Source of the DNA: Chrysopilus asiliformis
Taxonomy: Eukaryota; Arthropoda; Insecta; Diptera; Rhagionidae
Length of the DNA stretch: 64,000 nt
NCBI GenBank assembly: GCA_964034945.1
Contig: OZ035961.1
Coordinates: 64,400,244 to 64,464,243, forward strand
Direction of reading: 5' to 3'
The notes beneath the pieces are model-generated. The model saw only the letters and a program-made list of their open reading frames with translations, was not told where the DNA came from and made no database searches. This document shows positions 1 to 11,480 of this stretch, one piece after another; within the stretch, counting starts at the first letter, position 1; each line of letters begins with the position of its first letter. The translations under genes and the position numbers were made by a program.

Positions 1-433
1 CTATTTACTTGGGCCGTAGCAATTCTCGATTTTAGTGATATAATTTGAAAATTATTTATTCAAAGAATTTTCTTTTTTATTCGATTTTAATCAAATTCTT
101 GTAAAAATAAAGTTATGCTGTGTACCCAAACACATAAAATTACTTTTTATTCGATGTTTTTCCATATTGTGCTTTAAAAACAGATTTTAAATTTTCAGTA
201 GGAATGTTTTTTTTTTTTTCATTTCAATGAACGTCATGGCGGCTCGCACCGTGAATGCTAGAAGCATATTCGAAGTATGCTAGAAATAAACTCGAAGCAG
301 ATATTCATCTGCGCATGCTCGAAGCATTCTCAAATAGGGCATTGGAGTGTTCTCAAAGGCATTATGCCCTATAAGGCACTTCGTGGACGAAAGGTGGAAG
401 GTTGGTCTTATAAGGCAGGACGACTATGGAGGC
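1..433. other. AT-rich intergenic DNA, nothing recognised
   Basis: No plausible coding frame or repeat boundary is seen. A short interval around 240-420 carries repeated GAAGCAT/GAAGTATGC-type words and AAGGCA words that continue after the next element at 1048-1250, so the hAT element starting at 442 interrupted one older low-complexity repeat. Confidence 0.5.
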
Positions 434-441
434 GTCTGGAG

Positions 442-1039
442 TAGTGCTGTGACATCGAAAGAAAACATCGATGTTTGCAACATCGATGTTTTAAAAATGA
501 AAACATCGATGCCACAAAAACATCGAACCAAAAACATCGATGTTTTTGCAACATCGATGTTTTTTCAATAAATAAAGAACTTTTAAAAGTGGGTGAATAA
601 AAGTCATTTTAAAGAAAAAAAAAGGCTCTTTATTAAATATGTTAACTATTAGCAAAAAAACAATTGCCTCAAAAATTTTTTTCTTCCGATTGCTACAAAA
701 ATTGCTATACTATTATATTTCAATACCAGAATAACAAAAAAAATTAAAAAAAAAATTTGGGTCTGATAGGGATAGAAGCTCTCCACAAAAGGTAACACGA
801 TCACTGCTTTTGGGATTTTGAGCGAAATTTTGAGTCTTAGCCGAAATATAAACGTATTACGTCACCTAACACAATCGCATACAGTGGGTCTGAAAGGGCT
901 ATACATCGAACACAAAACATCGGACACAAAACATCGATGTTATAAAAACATCGGAAAGAAAACATCGATGGTAAAAACATCGATGTTTTGGAGAAAACAT
1001 CGATGTTTTCAAAACATCGATGTCGATGTCACAGCACTA
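442..1039. mobile_element. Non-autonomous hAT element with ACATCGATG subterminal arrays
   Basis: The element starts TAGTGCTGTGACATCG and ends with the inverse CGATGTCACAGCACTA. It is flanked by a perfect 8-bp duplication GTCTGGAG (434-441 and 1040-1047), the size typical of the hAT superfamily. Both ends hold about six or seven degenerate copies of ACATCGATGTTTT; the core ATCGAT is palindromic. The roughly 300-bp centre is AT-rich and non-coding. A longer relative at 22401-23193 has the same ends and contains a hAT transposase relic, which supports the classification. Confidence 0.9.
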
Positions 1040-1047
1040 GTCTGGAG

Positions 1048-1574
1048 GACACTACGACCATGAAAGCCAAAACAAGGCATTCGAACATTAAGACTATCAG
1101 GGCATATATTTAGGTCACTCGGACCGCTTGACGACCACTGCAAAAGCCTTGAAAGGCATCACGCCTTATAAGGCGGATTCGCTGGTCTTGGTGTGGTCGT
1201 AAGGACCAATTTTAAGACACCACACCCTAATCCAAGTCATTATGCCTTATCTGGTTGCTTGGGGTGTTGTCTCAATAAAACTCTAAATGACTGTTAAAAA
1301 GTTGACACTACTGAAATCCCTCTGACACTACTATTTTTCGATCAGTAACACTCCGCTTTTCACTTTTGGGGTGGGAACCCTGCTTGTGACCCCAAATTGT
1401 CCTAGTGAAAGTGCGTTTTTTGCAATCCCTCGGATACCGGTCACAAAATTGTGCCCAAATTTCCATAACAGAGGCACAAACTAGAACACATATTTAGATT
1501 TTCATCAAATTCAGTAACAAATTAGATAAAAATTGTTTTTCCAGCAAAATATGAAATTGCGCAAACGCGGCTAA
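1048..1574. other. Intergenic DNA without recognised gene
   Basis: It continues the AAGGCA-rich repeat interrupted by the preceding hAT element, then unique-looking AT-rich sequence with two nearby copies of a GACACTACT word (1304-1333). No coding feature is supported. Confidence 0.4.
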
Positions 1575-1577
1575 TAA

Positions 1578-2163
1578 AGGTGGGTTTAGAAGGGTTTAGA
1601 AACACGAGCATTTTCATTTTTACTGGCAAAGTGATTGAAATGCCAGATTTCTAATGACTTTTTCACCAAGTGGGAAAGGGACGGGAAACCACTCAGTAAA
1701 AATTTTACTGGAAATTTTGCTTGCATGTAGTGGTTTTACTATCCATAATTTTCGTCGACGATAGGAAAGTTATGGCAGTAAACAACAACAAACACATTGG
1801 ACTTCCCCGGCCTGCCAGCAAAATGTTACTCCTGAATTATGGGGAATTATGGCAGCCAGCAAAAGTAAGGTTAAGTTCGATGTTTATTTGAAAGCTACGC
1901 AATTTTAAATGGAAACGGGAGGTAATAATAATTATGTTATTAATTATAACATCACACAAAATGATTTTGTTAGGTGAAATTGAAGTGCTAACAAACGTAT
2001 TGCTGTGAGAAGGTGATGTGCAGTGACAGTTCGCCATAAAGTGGAAGGGAAAGTACGTGTGAGACACTGATGTGATCGAGTTTTTGCGCACGTAAATTTG
2101 AATTTCGCTATCCCGATCACTTTTCCAGTAAAAATGAAAATGCTCGTGTTTCTAAATCCACCT
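1578..2163. mobile_element. Harbinger-like MITE with TAA target duplication
   Basis: The 586-bp element has long inverted ends (about 55 bp, left 1578-1640, right 2103-2163) sharing GTTTAGAAACACGAGCATTT and an outer AGGTGGGTTTAG. It is flanked by TAA at 1575-1577 and 2164-2166. A 3-bp TWA duplication is the hallmark of PIF/Harbinger transposition. The interior is non-coding. The assignment rests on the duplication, since no transposase is present. Confidence 0.75.
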
Positions 2164-2166
2164 TAA

Positions 2167-2650
2167 GGGAGATAAGAATCAACTGCAAACCTTTGTCGGC
2201 AACTGCAAAAATAATTTCTCCTCTTTTTTTATGGCGATTTTATGGTTACAGTTGACGGACTTCAACTTTTTTATAGCGATTTCTACTACAATCACACATT
2301 GTCTCTGTAAGTGAATAGTAAGCACGGACACATCCAAAGTGTTATTATAGCATAGCTGTCATTTTTCATGTAGTGGTTGAAAATTATACAGCTCTATAGC
2401 TTTATTGCTATGCCAATTTGAACATTATATCCATAGTATAAGGTTTGATATGCTTGCTATAAATTTGTAAAACTGGAAGGGATAGCGTTTATACTTGTAT
2501 TCAGTCATTCCTATTTAGATCTATATAAGTCTATCTTGCTCTAGTTTTCTGCATTTTTTTGCAGTTACAGAAGTCATGGCAATGGAGATCCTCCTTATAT
2601 GAGCACCCTAGTTTGGAAAATGTAGTTAAAACAGTTACTTTAAAACACCC
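2167..2650. other. Intergenic DNA, nothing recognised
   Basis: AT-rich sequence with no convincing frame, terminal repeat or RNA structure. Confidence 0.4.
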
Positions 2651-2658
2651 CGCACCAC

Positions 2659-3713
2659 TAGTGTTGATTCGATCCAAGTAAATACGAGTACATATTCGAT
2701 ACCTTTTGGTTCGATATCAACTAGGTATCGATACTTTTTGGGTGATATCGAAAAGTGAGTACTTTATATTAAATATTTAGGCATTTTCACCCTTATGACC
2801 ATGGTATCAAACTCGCATTCTTTGCCAACTTTTCCAATGAATGTGTGGAGCTCTATAGGGGCTTTTTTATAATTTTTGGGGAATATACCACTTAAACGTG
2901 ACTCTCGTTTTATCTCGCCACTTTTCTTGACTTTTCTTGTTCACTGTGACAGCATTCCAAACTGATTTTGCTCTTCCGAATCGACTCTCCGGAAAACACA
3001 TTGAACAATTATTGTTTTTAGGAAGTACTAGTGTGAAAGGTTTTTAACATTTGACTGACTCTGCGAGCCGAATTAACTATCTAGCCGGAATATCCGACTA
3101 AAGACGGGCTTCAGGGAATTCTCTTGTTTATAACGGGTAACAATTTTAATCGCCGGAACGTGTTACACTGACTTTTGTAAGTTATCGCTTTACATGCTGG
3201 AAAAAATTTAACCCTGTACGTTGTCTTGGTTACGGTCTGTCGCAAGTTGAAAGTCATATTTTGGTGAATTTTTTTCGGAAATATTCCGGTTAGAGGGTTA
3301 ACTATCTTCAATTGGATTTGAAAAAAGTCACTTAGATGTGCAAAAGAATCAATTTAATTTGAAGCATAGCCAATTTAATTTATAAAAGGTGATATTTGAA
3401 CTAAAAAACCTGGGCTAGTTATTCTCCCATTTTTCAATTGAAAAAGATTTTCTTATGAAAATCGAATTCAGTAAATTTAAATGAAAGTAAGACAGTTATA
3501 TTTTTGTCTTTATAAATTAATTTTTATAAAAAATAAAATTCCTGGTTAAATTTTGATGTTTCACAACAAAATTGTAAAAATTTTCGTTTTTTTTTTATTT
3601 GATCCGAGTAGATATCGATACTTTACGAAGATATCAAGTGTGGAATTGACACTTTTTTACGACGTTACTTCCAAGTAAAAGTATCGATACTTTGCCGTAT
3701 CGAATCAACACTA
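2659..3713. mobile_element. Non-autonomous hAT-type element, 1055 bp
   Basis: Terminal inverted repeat TAGTGTTGATTCGAT at the left, ATCGAATCAACACTA at the right, flanked by a perfect 8-bp duplication CGCACCAC (2651-2658, 3714-3721). Subterminal regions on both sides repeat GTATCGATACTTT-like words, comparable in layout to the ATCGAT arrays of the 442-1039 family. The centre shows no transposase. Confidence 0.85.
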
Positions 3714-5040
3714 CGCACCACACCATATCCACCAACGCAATACAGCGAGAATTTATGCTTTTGTTCTTCTCTCTTAAGTGCACGATCGTAATGATATATC
3801 CAAAACTTGGCATACTCATCACAAAATATCTACCAAATCTGAAGTAGAAAACAATATTATCAAAACTGCTTGTGGTTCTTTACCGACGCGTCTTTTAGTG
3901 ATCCACTCTCGGAACGCAATACCAACTCTTTGGGTCTTTCGAATATTCGCCAATTCCTAGCGAACCAATCCAACGTAAAAACACAAAGTCCATAATGAAA
4001 ATCGTTCCACCACACAAAGTTCAAAATAAGCAACAACATCAATGATTACCTAATATAGATAAGAAAGTTCTCCTAAAATATTTGGTTTGAGAGAGGGACA
4101 ACTAGCGACATGCTGGCGGTTTCAATTTCTGTGTGAATACTGAGTTATTTATGTGTGCGGCCTCATCTCAAGTGTTCCCACATCTCAGTTGTAATGCGTA
4201 ATTAGTTATAATGCGCCTCGAAAAAACCATAAAAAAATCGCACAATGGCAATACACAAATTTGATTCTCAGCAGTCAGTTAGTTAAAAATCAAAACAAAC
4301 CACCAATTTCGGTGGAAAATTTAGTTTTCGTGTTAATTTCGTTGATTTTTAGTGTATTTCGCGATTTAAATACTAAAAAAGTGTTATAATTTGCTTGAAA
4401 ATTTTCGTGAGCTGTCAGGCCGCTGTCGGAAGCATGATGGTGTTAGTGCAAGGGTTGTATAAATATAATACAAGTTTTTGACTGCTATAAGGATACGAAA
4501 ATCTCGCTTGGTTTAGCCCTGACTAAACGACAAGTTTCTTGTTTTTTTCTTTAACTCCATATGACATGAAGGAAAAAAAGGGAAAGATGGTGTTGCTCGG
4601 TGACTTTTTTTTATCGCGCATCTCTTTTCTCTGCCGTAGGTAAACGGAAACTTCCGTTTACTTCCCATCTATATTAGGTAATCATTGACAACATCAAACA
4701 ATTAATTTGTGTTCTCCAGGAAATGACGAACCAATATTGCTTTCAGCGCAACAGCGCGCCGACCGAAAAATGATTCGAGATTTAACTTCATTTCTTGCAC
4801 TTCACCGAAACCGACCATCGTTAATGTACGATTGCATTGTTCGGATGATGTGCTCGATATTTTGCCGAACGCGGTCAGGTCAAAGACAAATATGCAGCAA
4901 AGCAAAACAGAAAAACCGGCCGCCGCACAGTGTGAATTTTTGCCATAAAAGTGGTCAAAATTATGAAACTCGAGTTCTGATGGAGATAAATTCTTCAAGT
5001 TTGGAGGTAATGTAGAAAAATTATCAGGCTTTCAGATAAA
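3714..5040. repeat. Diverged repeat copy A, interrupted by an inserted element
   Basis: The parts 3850-4038 and 4698-4960 align by eye, in order, to 8780-9170: shared landmarks are the CGCAATACC-ACTCTT segment, the ACACAAAGTTCA segment, and AAACCGACCATCGT. The 650-bp element at 4039-4688 sits between the two parts. Open frames across it are not conserved between the copies, so this is treated as a non-coding repeat of unknown class. Confidence 0.55.
4039..4688. mobile_element. MITE with perfect 22-bp inverted ends
   Basis: The left end starts TCAATGATTACCTAAT (4039-4060) and the right end (4667-4688) is its perfect inverse over 22 bp. A 10-bp direct repeat ACAACATCAA (4033-4042, 4688-4697) overlaps the ends, so the exact boundary and an 8-10-bp duplication cannot be separated by eye. 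It interrupts repeat copy A. A 20-bp palindrome lies at 4641-4660, just inside the right end. Superfamily unassigned (P- or hAT-like from duplication size). Confidence 0.7.
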
Positions 5041-8000
5041 GACAAAAAGTTTGAAAATCCAGGGGTGTCCAACATTTTTTTGAGGGGCTGAAGTAGAATA
5101 TTTTTTAAATAAATGAAATGCACCAGGTTTTTTTTAATTTTTATTTTTCAAATCATTTTTTTTAAACCTTTGACAACTATTCCATCTTTTAGAAAATTGC
5201 TTATAAAAATGGTCAACTTTTTTTGATAGTTCACTAAACAAAAAATTTGGAATTTTTGTTAAATTAAATTGCACTACAAGAACTTCTAATAAACAATTTT
5301 TGTTTTTATTTTTAAATAATAATTCACAAATTTCCGAATATTTTACTGACACAGCCATTTTAACCACAGTTTCTCCTTGAGTACAGTTTGATTAATAAAG
5401 TTCTTGTCAAAAATCCGTTTAAAACGCAAAGTCAAAAGTGGCGAGAGTTGCTGCGAATGCCCTTTGGCTGCCTTTAGCTGTCCCGTTATTCTTAAGCTAA
5501 AAATAGATTTCCTCTCCGGAACGAGCAAAAAAAACAGTATGGGTTTTCACTCTTTTGAGTATCGGTGTAAATGTAGCATGGATACAAGTGCATTTTACAA
5601 GAAAGCGTGAACACCATGTAAAGCATTTGAAAATGCTCCAGTGAACTATGACACTGAACTGCAAGTTTGACAGCTCTAATTGCAGAAAATTGAACAATGC
5701 CGAAAAAATGTGTGAAAACAGAAATTTTGGATTACCTCATCGAATCCTGTGTTATGGAACTCGAGTTATTGGACTCTTCCAAAAAATCTAAAATACTCGC
5801 GATTTCAGCTTCACTCCACTTCTAGTTGGGTTTCTCTCTTTTCCCCTTTCGCTGCTGAATAACATTTTGCGCCATATTATATATATTTATTGATTTATCG
5901 CCACTAAACACTTTTTACCGGAGAAAAATATGAAGATCACAAAACATGAAAACAAACGTTTCAGCTGTCATAATTTACACTTCTCACTATACAAGACCCA
6001 AAAACAAGATTTCGAGTGAAGCAAATAGAAAGCTAAAGTGTAACCGATTTTGTATGAAAAATTTTGCTAGGTCGAGTAAATATACATCCAATACACTGAT
6101 ACACAACCAAATGCTTCAATGAGTGAATACCCTTAGTAAATTTCAATGTTGTAAGACATTATTGGAAAAAATTAGAAATTGCGCTCTTACCTTCTCTTTT
6201 AGACCTTAATTACTTTAAGAAAAGAAGTATGACGCAAATTAATTATAAAAGTTTTTTGCAGGAAATTTATTTGTCTTTAATTTGGTATATAACCATTTTT
6301 CACAAAGTCGATTTAAACCAAATAAATTCGCAAAAATTCATTTTTTCACTTTAGTGATCACGAACTTTTTATGGGGTCTTGTCAAACCAAAAATGCTCCC
6401 ACAGATTCATATGGCGGGTTATGGTAATGATTTATGTACCAAAAGAAAGGGTTTTTACAGTAGTTTTATTTCCGAGAGGTTTGATGGTGGGCCGAGGTGG
6501 GCGAAAAACTGTAAGCTTACCCTAAGCTGGAAAATTGTTGAAAAATAAGATTTTTTTATATCAGTGTAATTTAGTAATCAGATGTTTAGGTACAAGAAAA
6601 TTGTTTTCCATAAAACTTCATTAATTGGACATAGTTTAATAAAAAAAAATAATTTAAGAGTGTCAAGTAAGTCCTTTTATGATTTTTCATCGTTGGAATC
6701 AGTAAATTATTTTTGAGAAAAATGAATATTTCGAAGTATTTAAAAATTGCCTAACTTAAGGCACTTATAAAAGATACTTAAAAATAAATATATATATTTT
6801 TATTGTTTTTTCTAGTTAGTTTAGGCATTTATCTAACAGGAAAACATAAAAATATAAAATTCCGGGCTTGTCGAATTTTCATGAAAACCATAATTTGGGC
6901 CAAAATTTAGAGCAAATTCGACACTGTGCGCCGCTCAAGTAATCGAAAAAAATAATAATTATTATTTTATTTTGTACTTTTAATCAATTTTTTTTTTATC
7001 ACAATACTTTTTTCTTATAGCGCAAGTAGCAATTTAAATAAATTGGTATTCAACAAATTCAGTTATACCTTGTTTATTTGTTAATTCATTAAATCTTTAT
7101 TTGTTAATTCATTAAATAATTTTAATCCTTTGTACATTAAGATATTTTTTGTTTTTTTTTCTGTACGTACAAGTTCTAACCTAAAATCTACTCTGTTTCT
7201 TACAAAATACGGATGGCAACCACATACGTACAGAAATTGACTCGATACTATTGCCTAGGAAATTTATGTTTGAATGAATTCGTTGTTCTACACTTAACCA
7301 TTTTAGTGTTTTTAACATAAATGTTTTTGATGTAAATCTACTTAATCTTAATAATATCATAGTTTAGAGATATATAGTTAGGAAACGCGAGAGAAATTTT
7401 TTCTTGAAGAAGAGTACGTTGTCGTCTGTTTCATTTGCTTTGTAAAGACACTAATTGCTTTTGTGTGAGAAATGCAAAACTCTCGGGATATTTCGTATTG
7501 TCGGCAGAACATTCCGTAAAATGTTCCTTGGCAGGCATTTTTTCTGTTTAAGCAACGTAACAAGTGAAATAAAAGTGTTTTCTTTGCTAAAAAATCCTAT
7601 CGCCATTGCCAGTTGAAGAAATTGTGAAAGGCCGCTGTCGGCCCTTGTGTATGTGTTGGTCCAATATTTTGGTCTGTTCTGTGCGAGTATTACAAAATGA
7701 TTTTTTTCAACAAGTCCATTTGAGCTAAATGATAAAAAGAGAGAAATTATGCTGTCGACTACGGAATGATGCTGTCGACTACTTCTTTCTACAGGCGGCA
7801 AACGGAAAACCACGTTTGTGTCTTATCTTTAGTAAGTCTCTAATCTTTGATAATATTCTCATGCCTCTATTCTGTACTTTTTGCATTATTTTAAACAATT
7901 TATTTGTCGCTAAAAACAGTATTTTGGGAGATATCAACGCCAGAGTCAGTTTGAATTGAGCGCCTTAATTGTTTGCACTGCCGTGAGATGGTGCGTCACT

Positions 8001-8058
8001 TTGAACATTTCGCAGTGTCTGACATCTCTCTATTTGTGAACTTAAAATTGTTGCCTCT
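5041..8058. other. Long AT-rich intergenic stretch
   Basis: Only one possible coding relic is supported (5732-5875, listed separately). Open frames such as the minus-strand one at 7451-7813 show no recognisable domain, are leucine/serine-rich in an AT-rich context and have no sign of splicing or conservation. No transposon ends were identified in 5900-7950. Confidence 0.4.
5732..5875 (-). pseudogene. Possible Myb/SANT-like DNA-binding fragment of a transposon
   Basis: On the minus strand an ATG at 5875 opens a basic 17-codon stretch, then an in-frame TAG (5824-5822), then a W-S-E-A-E-I-A-S-I-L-D-F-L-E-E segment ending at 5732. That tryptophan-acidic-helix pattern resembles the first helix of Myb/SANT-like proteins accompanying Harbinger elements. 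It is short and broken, so the call is tentative. Confidence 0.3.
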
Positions 8059-8480
8059 GGAGCCCCATGAACGCAACGCGAACGCAACTGCAACGCTGTG
8101 AACTGCAACGCTGTCATGCAGCGCAACATTTCAGCGGCAGAATCCAATGGCATCTCGTGAAGTAGTGCAAGTGATATAATATAAAGTGGTATAAAGTTGG
8201 CAAAATTACAAAAATGGATCATTTTGAAGAGATAATTTGCTTTGTTGGTCTTTATCTTTGTTATTTGTATGATATTGCACTAAGGCTATCAATTTTTTTC
8301 TCGAACGACATTTCCCCAACCTCACTTTATGAACTGTCAACGCAGAATTGCTGCGGCAAAGTTAGAAGTTTGCAAACTTTTGCGTTGTTTGCAACGTTCA
8401 CTGTGCTCACTTCAAATTATTTCTTTGGAACAAACTTATAAGTGACAGTTTGTGCGTTCGCGTTGCGTTCATTGGGCTCC
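8059..8480. mobile_element. MITE with 28-bp inverted ends
   Basis: The left end starts GGAGCCCCATGAACGCAACG (28 bp, 8059-8086) and the right end (8453-8480) is its inverse with one mismatch. Inner GCAACG words repeat on both sides. No clear target duplication is seen, so the superfamily is not assigned. The small frame inside (from 8214) has no recognisable domain. Confidence 0.7.
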
Positions 8481-8596
8481 AAGCATTATTCTTCTTCGTG
8501 CCTTAATAAAGCGAATGTTAATAAACCATAAATAAAGTTGTTTTATTTATCCCGTCACCAGTGACGTTTCTTCTAAGGTGCGAGGGTGTTCACTGC

Positions 8597-9421
8597 ACAC
8601 CCTACTGAAATCCAATATGTATCGGAAATCTATTGTTAATTAATTTCTTTTTTTTGTGCCAATTCTTTCGACAATTTACCAATGGCAATGGTTGCCTAAA
8701 GCACCCGCACCCTACATTACCAACCAGTTTCTTTATCTTTCGATCTTTCGACCAACCAAGTGTTCTCCACTTTACAGCGAACCAAAGTAAAAATTGCTTG
8801 TGGCCTTCTTTCCTACTCGCCCCTTAGCGAAACACACTCGAAACGCAATACCGACTCTTTCGGTCGTTCGACCGACTCGAGTGTTCTCCAATTTACAGCG
8901 CACCAAAGCAAAGTAAAAACACATATGACTAAGTAAAAGTCTATAATAAAAAACGTTTCACCGCACACAAAGTTCACAAGAAGCAACCGCACACAACGAT
9001 GAATTTGGGTGCTCCAGAAAAAGCCGCACGGCGAACCGATGCGATGTTGCTTGCTGCTGGCCGCGATGCTGCAAAACCCGACAATAGAAAACCGACCATC
9101 GTATGGCCGTTCGGCTGACGTGCTGATGCGTGTGGGTGTGTGTGCCAAGCAAAGCAGCAATATTGCTTGCTCATCAGCTCAGTCGGTTTCTGATTTTACA
9201 GGTGTTCAGTTGGCTTTTGTGTATGAGAAATAATTAATTTAATATTATGGCTTGTGAATGCGGATGCGCAATCGAAAAATTGTTTGAGAAACCATTTTCT
9301 CAATTAAATATCGAGGAAAAATTGGATCTTCGTCTATCACGTCCCCGACGTGATCCTGGATAAAACTAAGAGTAGACGTCTATCATTTAACAGAAACTTA
9401 ATATTGAACACCCTACTGAAA
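8597..9421. repeat. Repeat copy B flanked by a 14-bp direct repeat
   Basis: The identical 14-mer ACACCCTACTGAAA occurs at 8597-8610 and 9408-9421. Between them lies the sequence that matches repeat copy A (3850-4960). A wider inverted pair (TTTATTTATCCCGTCAC at 8542-8558 against GTGACGGATAAATAATT at 9499-9515) surrounds the whole block. This suggests an older transposon at about 8541-9516 holding the later insert. No coding content is recognised. Confidence 0.5.
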
Positions 9422-9792
9422 GCAGCACGCCACGTCACTGCCCGTCACACTTCCCAATCCCAACAGGTTATAGGCTCAGTGTGTCGCATAACGAAGTAGT
9501 GACGGATAAATAATTAAAAGCGTTTTGAAAATCGATTTTCTGTTGACTTCTCGGTTGTCCATTGAAAGAATCCTAGAACATTCTAAAATTGACTCTCCAT
9601 TTTTCTGGGAATACGCAATTTTTTAGAGACTGGTTTTTTATGGAGAAAAAATTCTCACCAAACAGGTCAAATGCATCTTTAAAGATTTTGATACTGAATT
9701 CATGTCCCTATTATTAATCGAATTCATAAACACCTCTCTTAATTTCTTACACTTACAGAATTAGAGGTGTCTGACTATTTGGAATACCAGTA

Positions 9793-10268
9793 CAGTAGAA
9801 CACGCTTAAATGCAACACGCTTAAATGCAAAACTCGTGTAAATGCACGCAAAATTTGTGCCTGGAGGATTTTCAAGCATTTTTCATATAAATATACACGG
9901 ATAAATGAAACACGCTTAATTGCAATACTTGCTTAAATGCAACCACTTTCACATCCGCAAAAGTATAAATTATATGAAATTTTACACGCTTAAATGCACA
10001 TGTGCAAAAATGAAATGTGATTACCCAAAAAAAAGTTATTATTGTTATTTTAATTTGATAAAATGAATTCTTAATTAGATTCTTTGTTTTTGTGTAGCCT
10101 CGTTGAATTTAAATGTTTATTACAGGAATATTAAAGTCGCATGTTTATTTTTTACTCGCATAATTGCACATTAATGTGCATTTATCCGTGCTACGTATAA
10201 ATGCAAAACACGGATAAATGCACATAAAATTCTGCGAAATTCGATGTGCATTTAAGCGTGTTCTACTG
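9793..10268. mobile_element. pogo-like MITE, TA target site
   Basis: The 476-bp element begins CAGTAGAACACGCTTAAATG and ends with the inverse, flanked by TA on both sides (9791-9792, 10269-10270). Subterminal regions carry many AACACGCTTAAATGCA and GGATAAATGCA words. The ends resemble pogo/Tigger-type Tc1-mariner ends (family knowledge). A diverged second copy in the same orientation is at about 54020-54468. Confidence 0.75.
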
Positions 10269-10286
10269 TAAAAATTAAATAAAAAC

Positions 10287-10818
10287 TTATTGTAATGCTA
10301 GTGGATAGACAACATTCTTTGTCCTGCTGTGTGGAGCGTAAATGAACAAATCTTTTGGTTTGCCAACGCGTGAGCATGCTACATACAGCTGTCCATGGGC
10401 AAAACATGGATTTTCCAAGTTAATTCCACAAACTTGTAGCGACTGGCCTTGCGCTTTATTGGGCGCGTTTATTACGGTGCTAAGATGGCATTGCCAATCT
10501 GCAGGGATTTTGCTGCATTTTTTCGGAACTCATCGCAAACAGTGCGAAATACAAAATGTCACAATTCTGAGGTTAAAACAGCACTGCCAGAATATAATTC
10601 CGTTCATACCGCCTGAAAATAGCAGCGCTAAAAATTAACAGTGCCAAAAACCTACTGCTCAACTGGCAGGCATTGCTAAAGTAGAATGCGTTTAGAGCGG
10701 CGCTACATTGAAAAAACTGCCACTTTAGCACCGGTATAAACGCGCGCATTGATTGTCATGGCAAATGCCAGTCGTACTGGAAACTGCAACTGTTTGAATT
10801 GGAATGGCATATCAGTGG
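10287..10818 (-). pseudogene. Helitron helicase (PIF1-like) C-terminal relic, split by a MITE
   Basis: Read on the minus strand, 10818-10752 encodes a D-M-P-F-Q-F-K-Q-L-Q-F-P-V-R-L-A-F-A-M-T segment. After the MITE at 10462-10747 the reading continues K-A-Q-G-Q-S-L-Q-V-C-G, then G-Q-L-Y-V-A-C-S-R-V-G-K-P, ending with a TAA at 10289-10287. These are the last motifs of the PIF1-family helicase of Helitron Rep-Hel proteins, including the T-I-N-K-x-Q-G-Q motif that the MITE cuts. The rest of the protein (Rep endonuclease, Walker A/B) is missing, because the microsatellite starts directly upstream. It is therefore a truncated, dead rolling-circle transposon gene. Confidence 0.85.
10462..10747. mobile_element. 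286-bp MITE inserted in the helicase relic
   Basis: Inverted ends built on GCGCGTTTAT...CGGTGCTAA...TGGCA are seen at both sides. ATTG is duplicated at 10458-10461 and 10748-10751. Removing the element and one ATTG brings the helicase motif back into one frame, confirming the boundaries. Superfamily unassigned. Confidence 0.75.
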
Positions 10819-10821
10819 GTA

Positions 10822-11115
10822 TCATTTCATCTCATTTCATCTCATTTCATCTCATTTCATCTCATTTCATCTCATTGGATCTCATTTGATCTCATTTAAT
10901 CTCATTTCATCTCATTTGATCTCATTTCATCTCATTTCATCTCATTTGATCTCATTTCATATCATTTCGTCTCATTTCATCTCATTTAATCTCATTTCAT
11001 CTCATTTGATCTCATTTGATCTCATTTAATCTCATTTAATCTCATTTGATCTCATTTGATCTCATTTCAATTCAATTGATCTCATTTCAATTCAATTGAT
11101 CTCATTTCAATTCAA
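10822..11115. repeat. Microsatellite of 10-bp CTCATTTCAT-type units
   Basis: About 29 tandem units of CTCATTTCAT with variants TTGAT and TTAAT; the last units change to CTCATTTCAATTCAATTGAT. It starts exactly where the Helitron helicase relic stops and runs into the next minisatellite. Confidence 0.95.
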
Positions 11116-11480
11116 TTGATCTCACTTCAGCACCATCCCAAAACCCACCCGAAGACCCATCAACACTATCCCAAAACCCACCCGAAGATCCCAAAACCCA
11201 CCCGAAAACCCATCAATACCATCCCAAAACCCACCCAAAAACCCATTAATGCCATCCCAAAACCCACCCGAAAACCCATCAATACCATCCCACAACCCAC
11301 CCGAAAACCCATCAATACCATCCCAAAACCCACCCAAAAACCCATCAATGCCATCCCAAAACCCACCCGAAGACCCATCAATACCATCCCAAAACCCACC
11401 CCAAAAACCCACCCGAAGACCATCCCAAAACCCACCCGAAAACCCATCAATACCATCCCAAAACCCACACAAAAAGACAA
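11116..11480. repeat. Minisatellite, 33-bp unit
   Basis: About 11 tandem copies of a 33-bp unit built around CCCAAAACCCACCCGAAAAC followed by CCATCAATACCAT. The multiple-of-three length keeps all frames open, giving proline-rich frames on plus and glycine-rich frames on minus. These are judged spurious. The adjoining 11487-11510 ends in TATATATATAGATT, a Helitron-like terminus also seen at 30385-30398. Confidence 0.9.

Noticed and set aside
1578..2163. Minus-strand frame 1837-2091 as a gene
   Set aside because: Located wholly inside a TAA-flanked MITE, without similarity to a transposase.
4702..5015. Overlapping frames of about 100 codons on both strands
   Set aside because: Both lie in the diverged repeat shared with 8780-9170, and the reading frame is not preserved between the two copies.
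7451..7813. 120-codon minus-strand frame
   Set aside because: No recognisable domain, no splice or conserved start context, and an overlapping second frame of similar quality. Probably chance.
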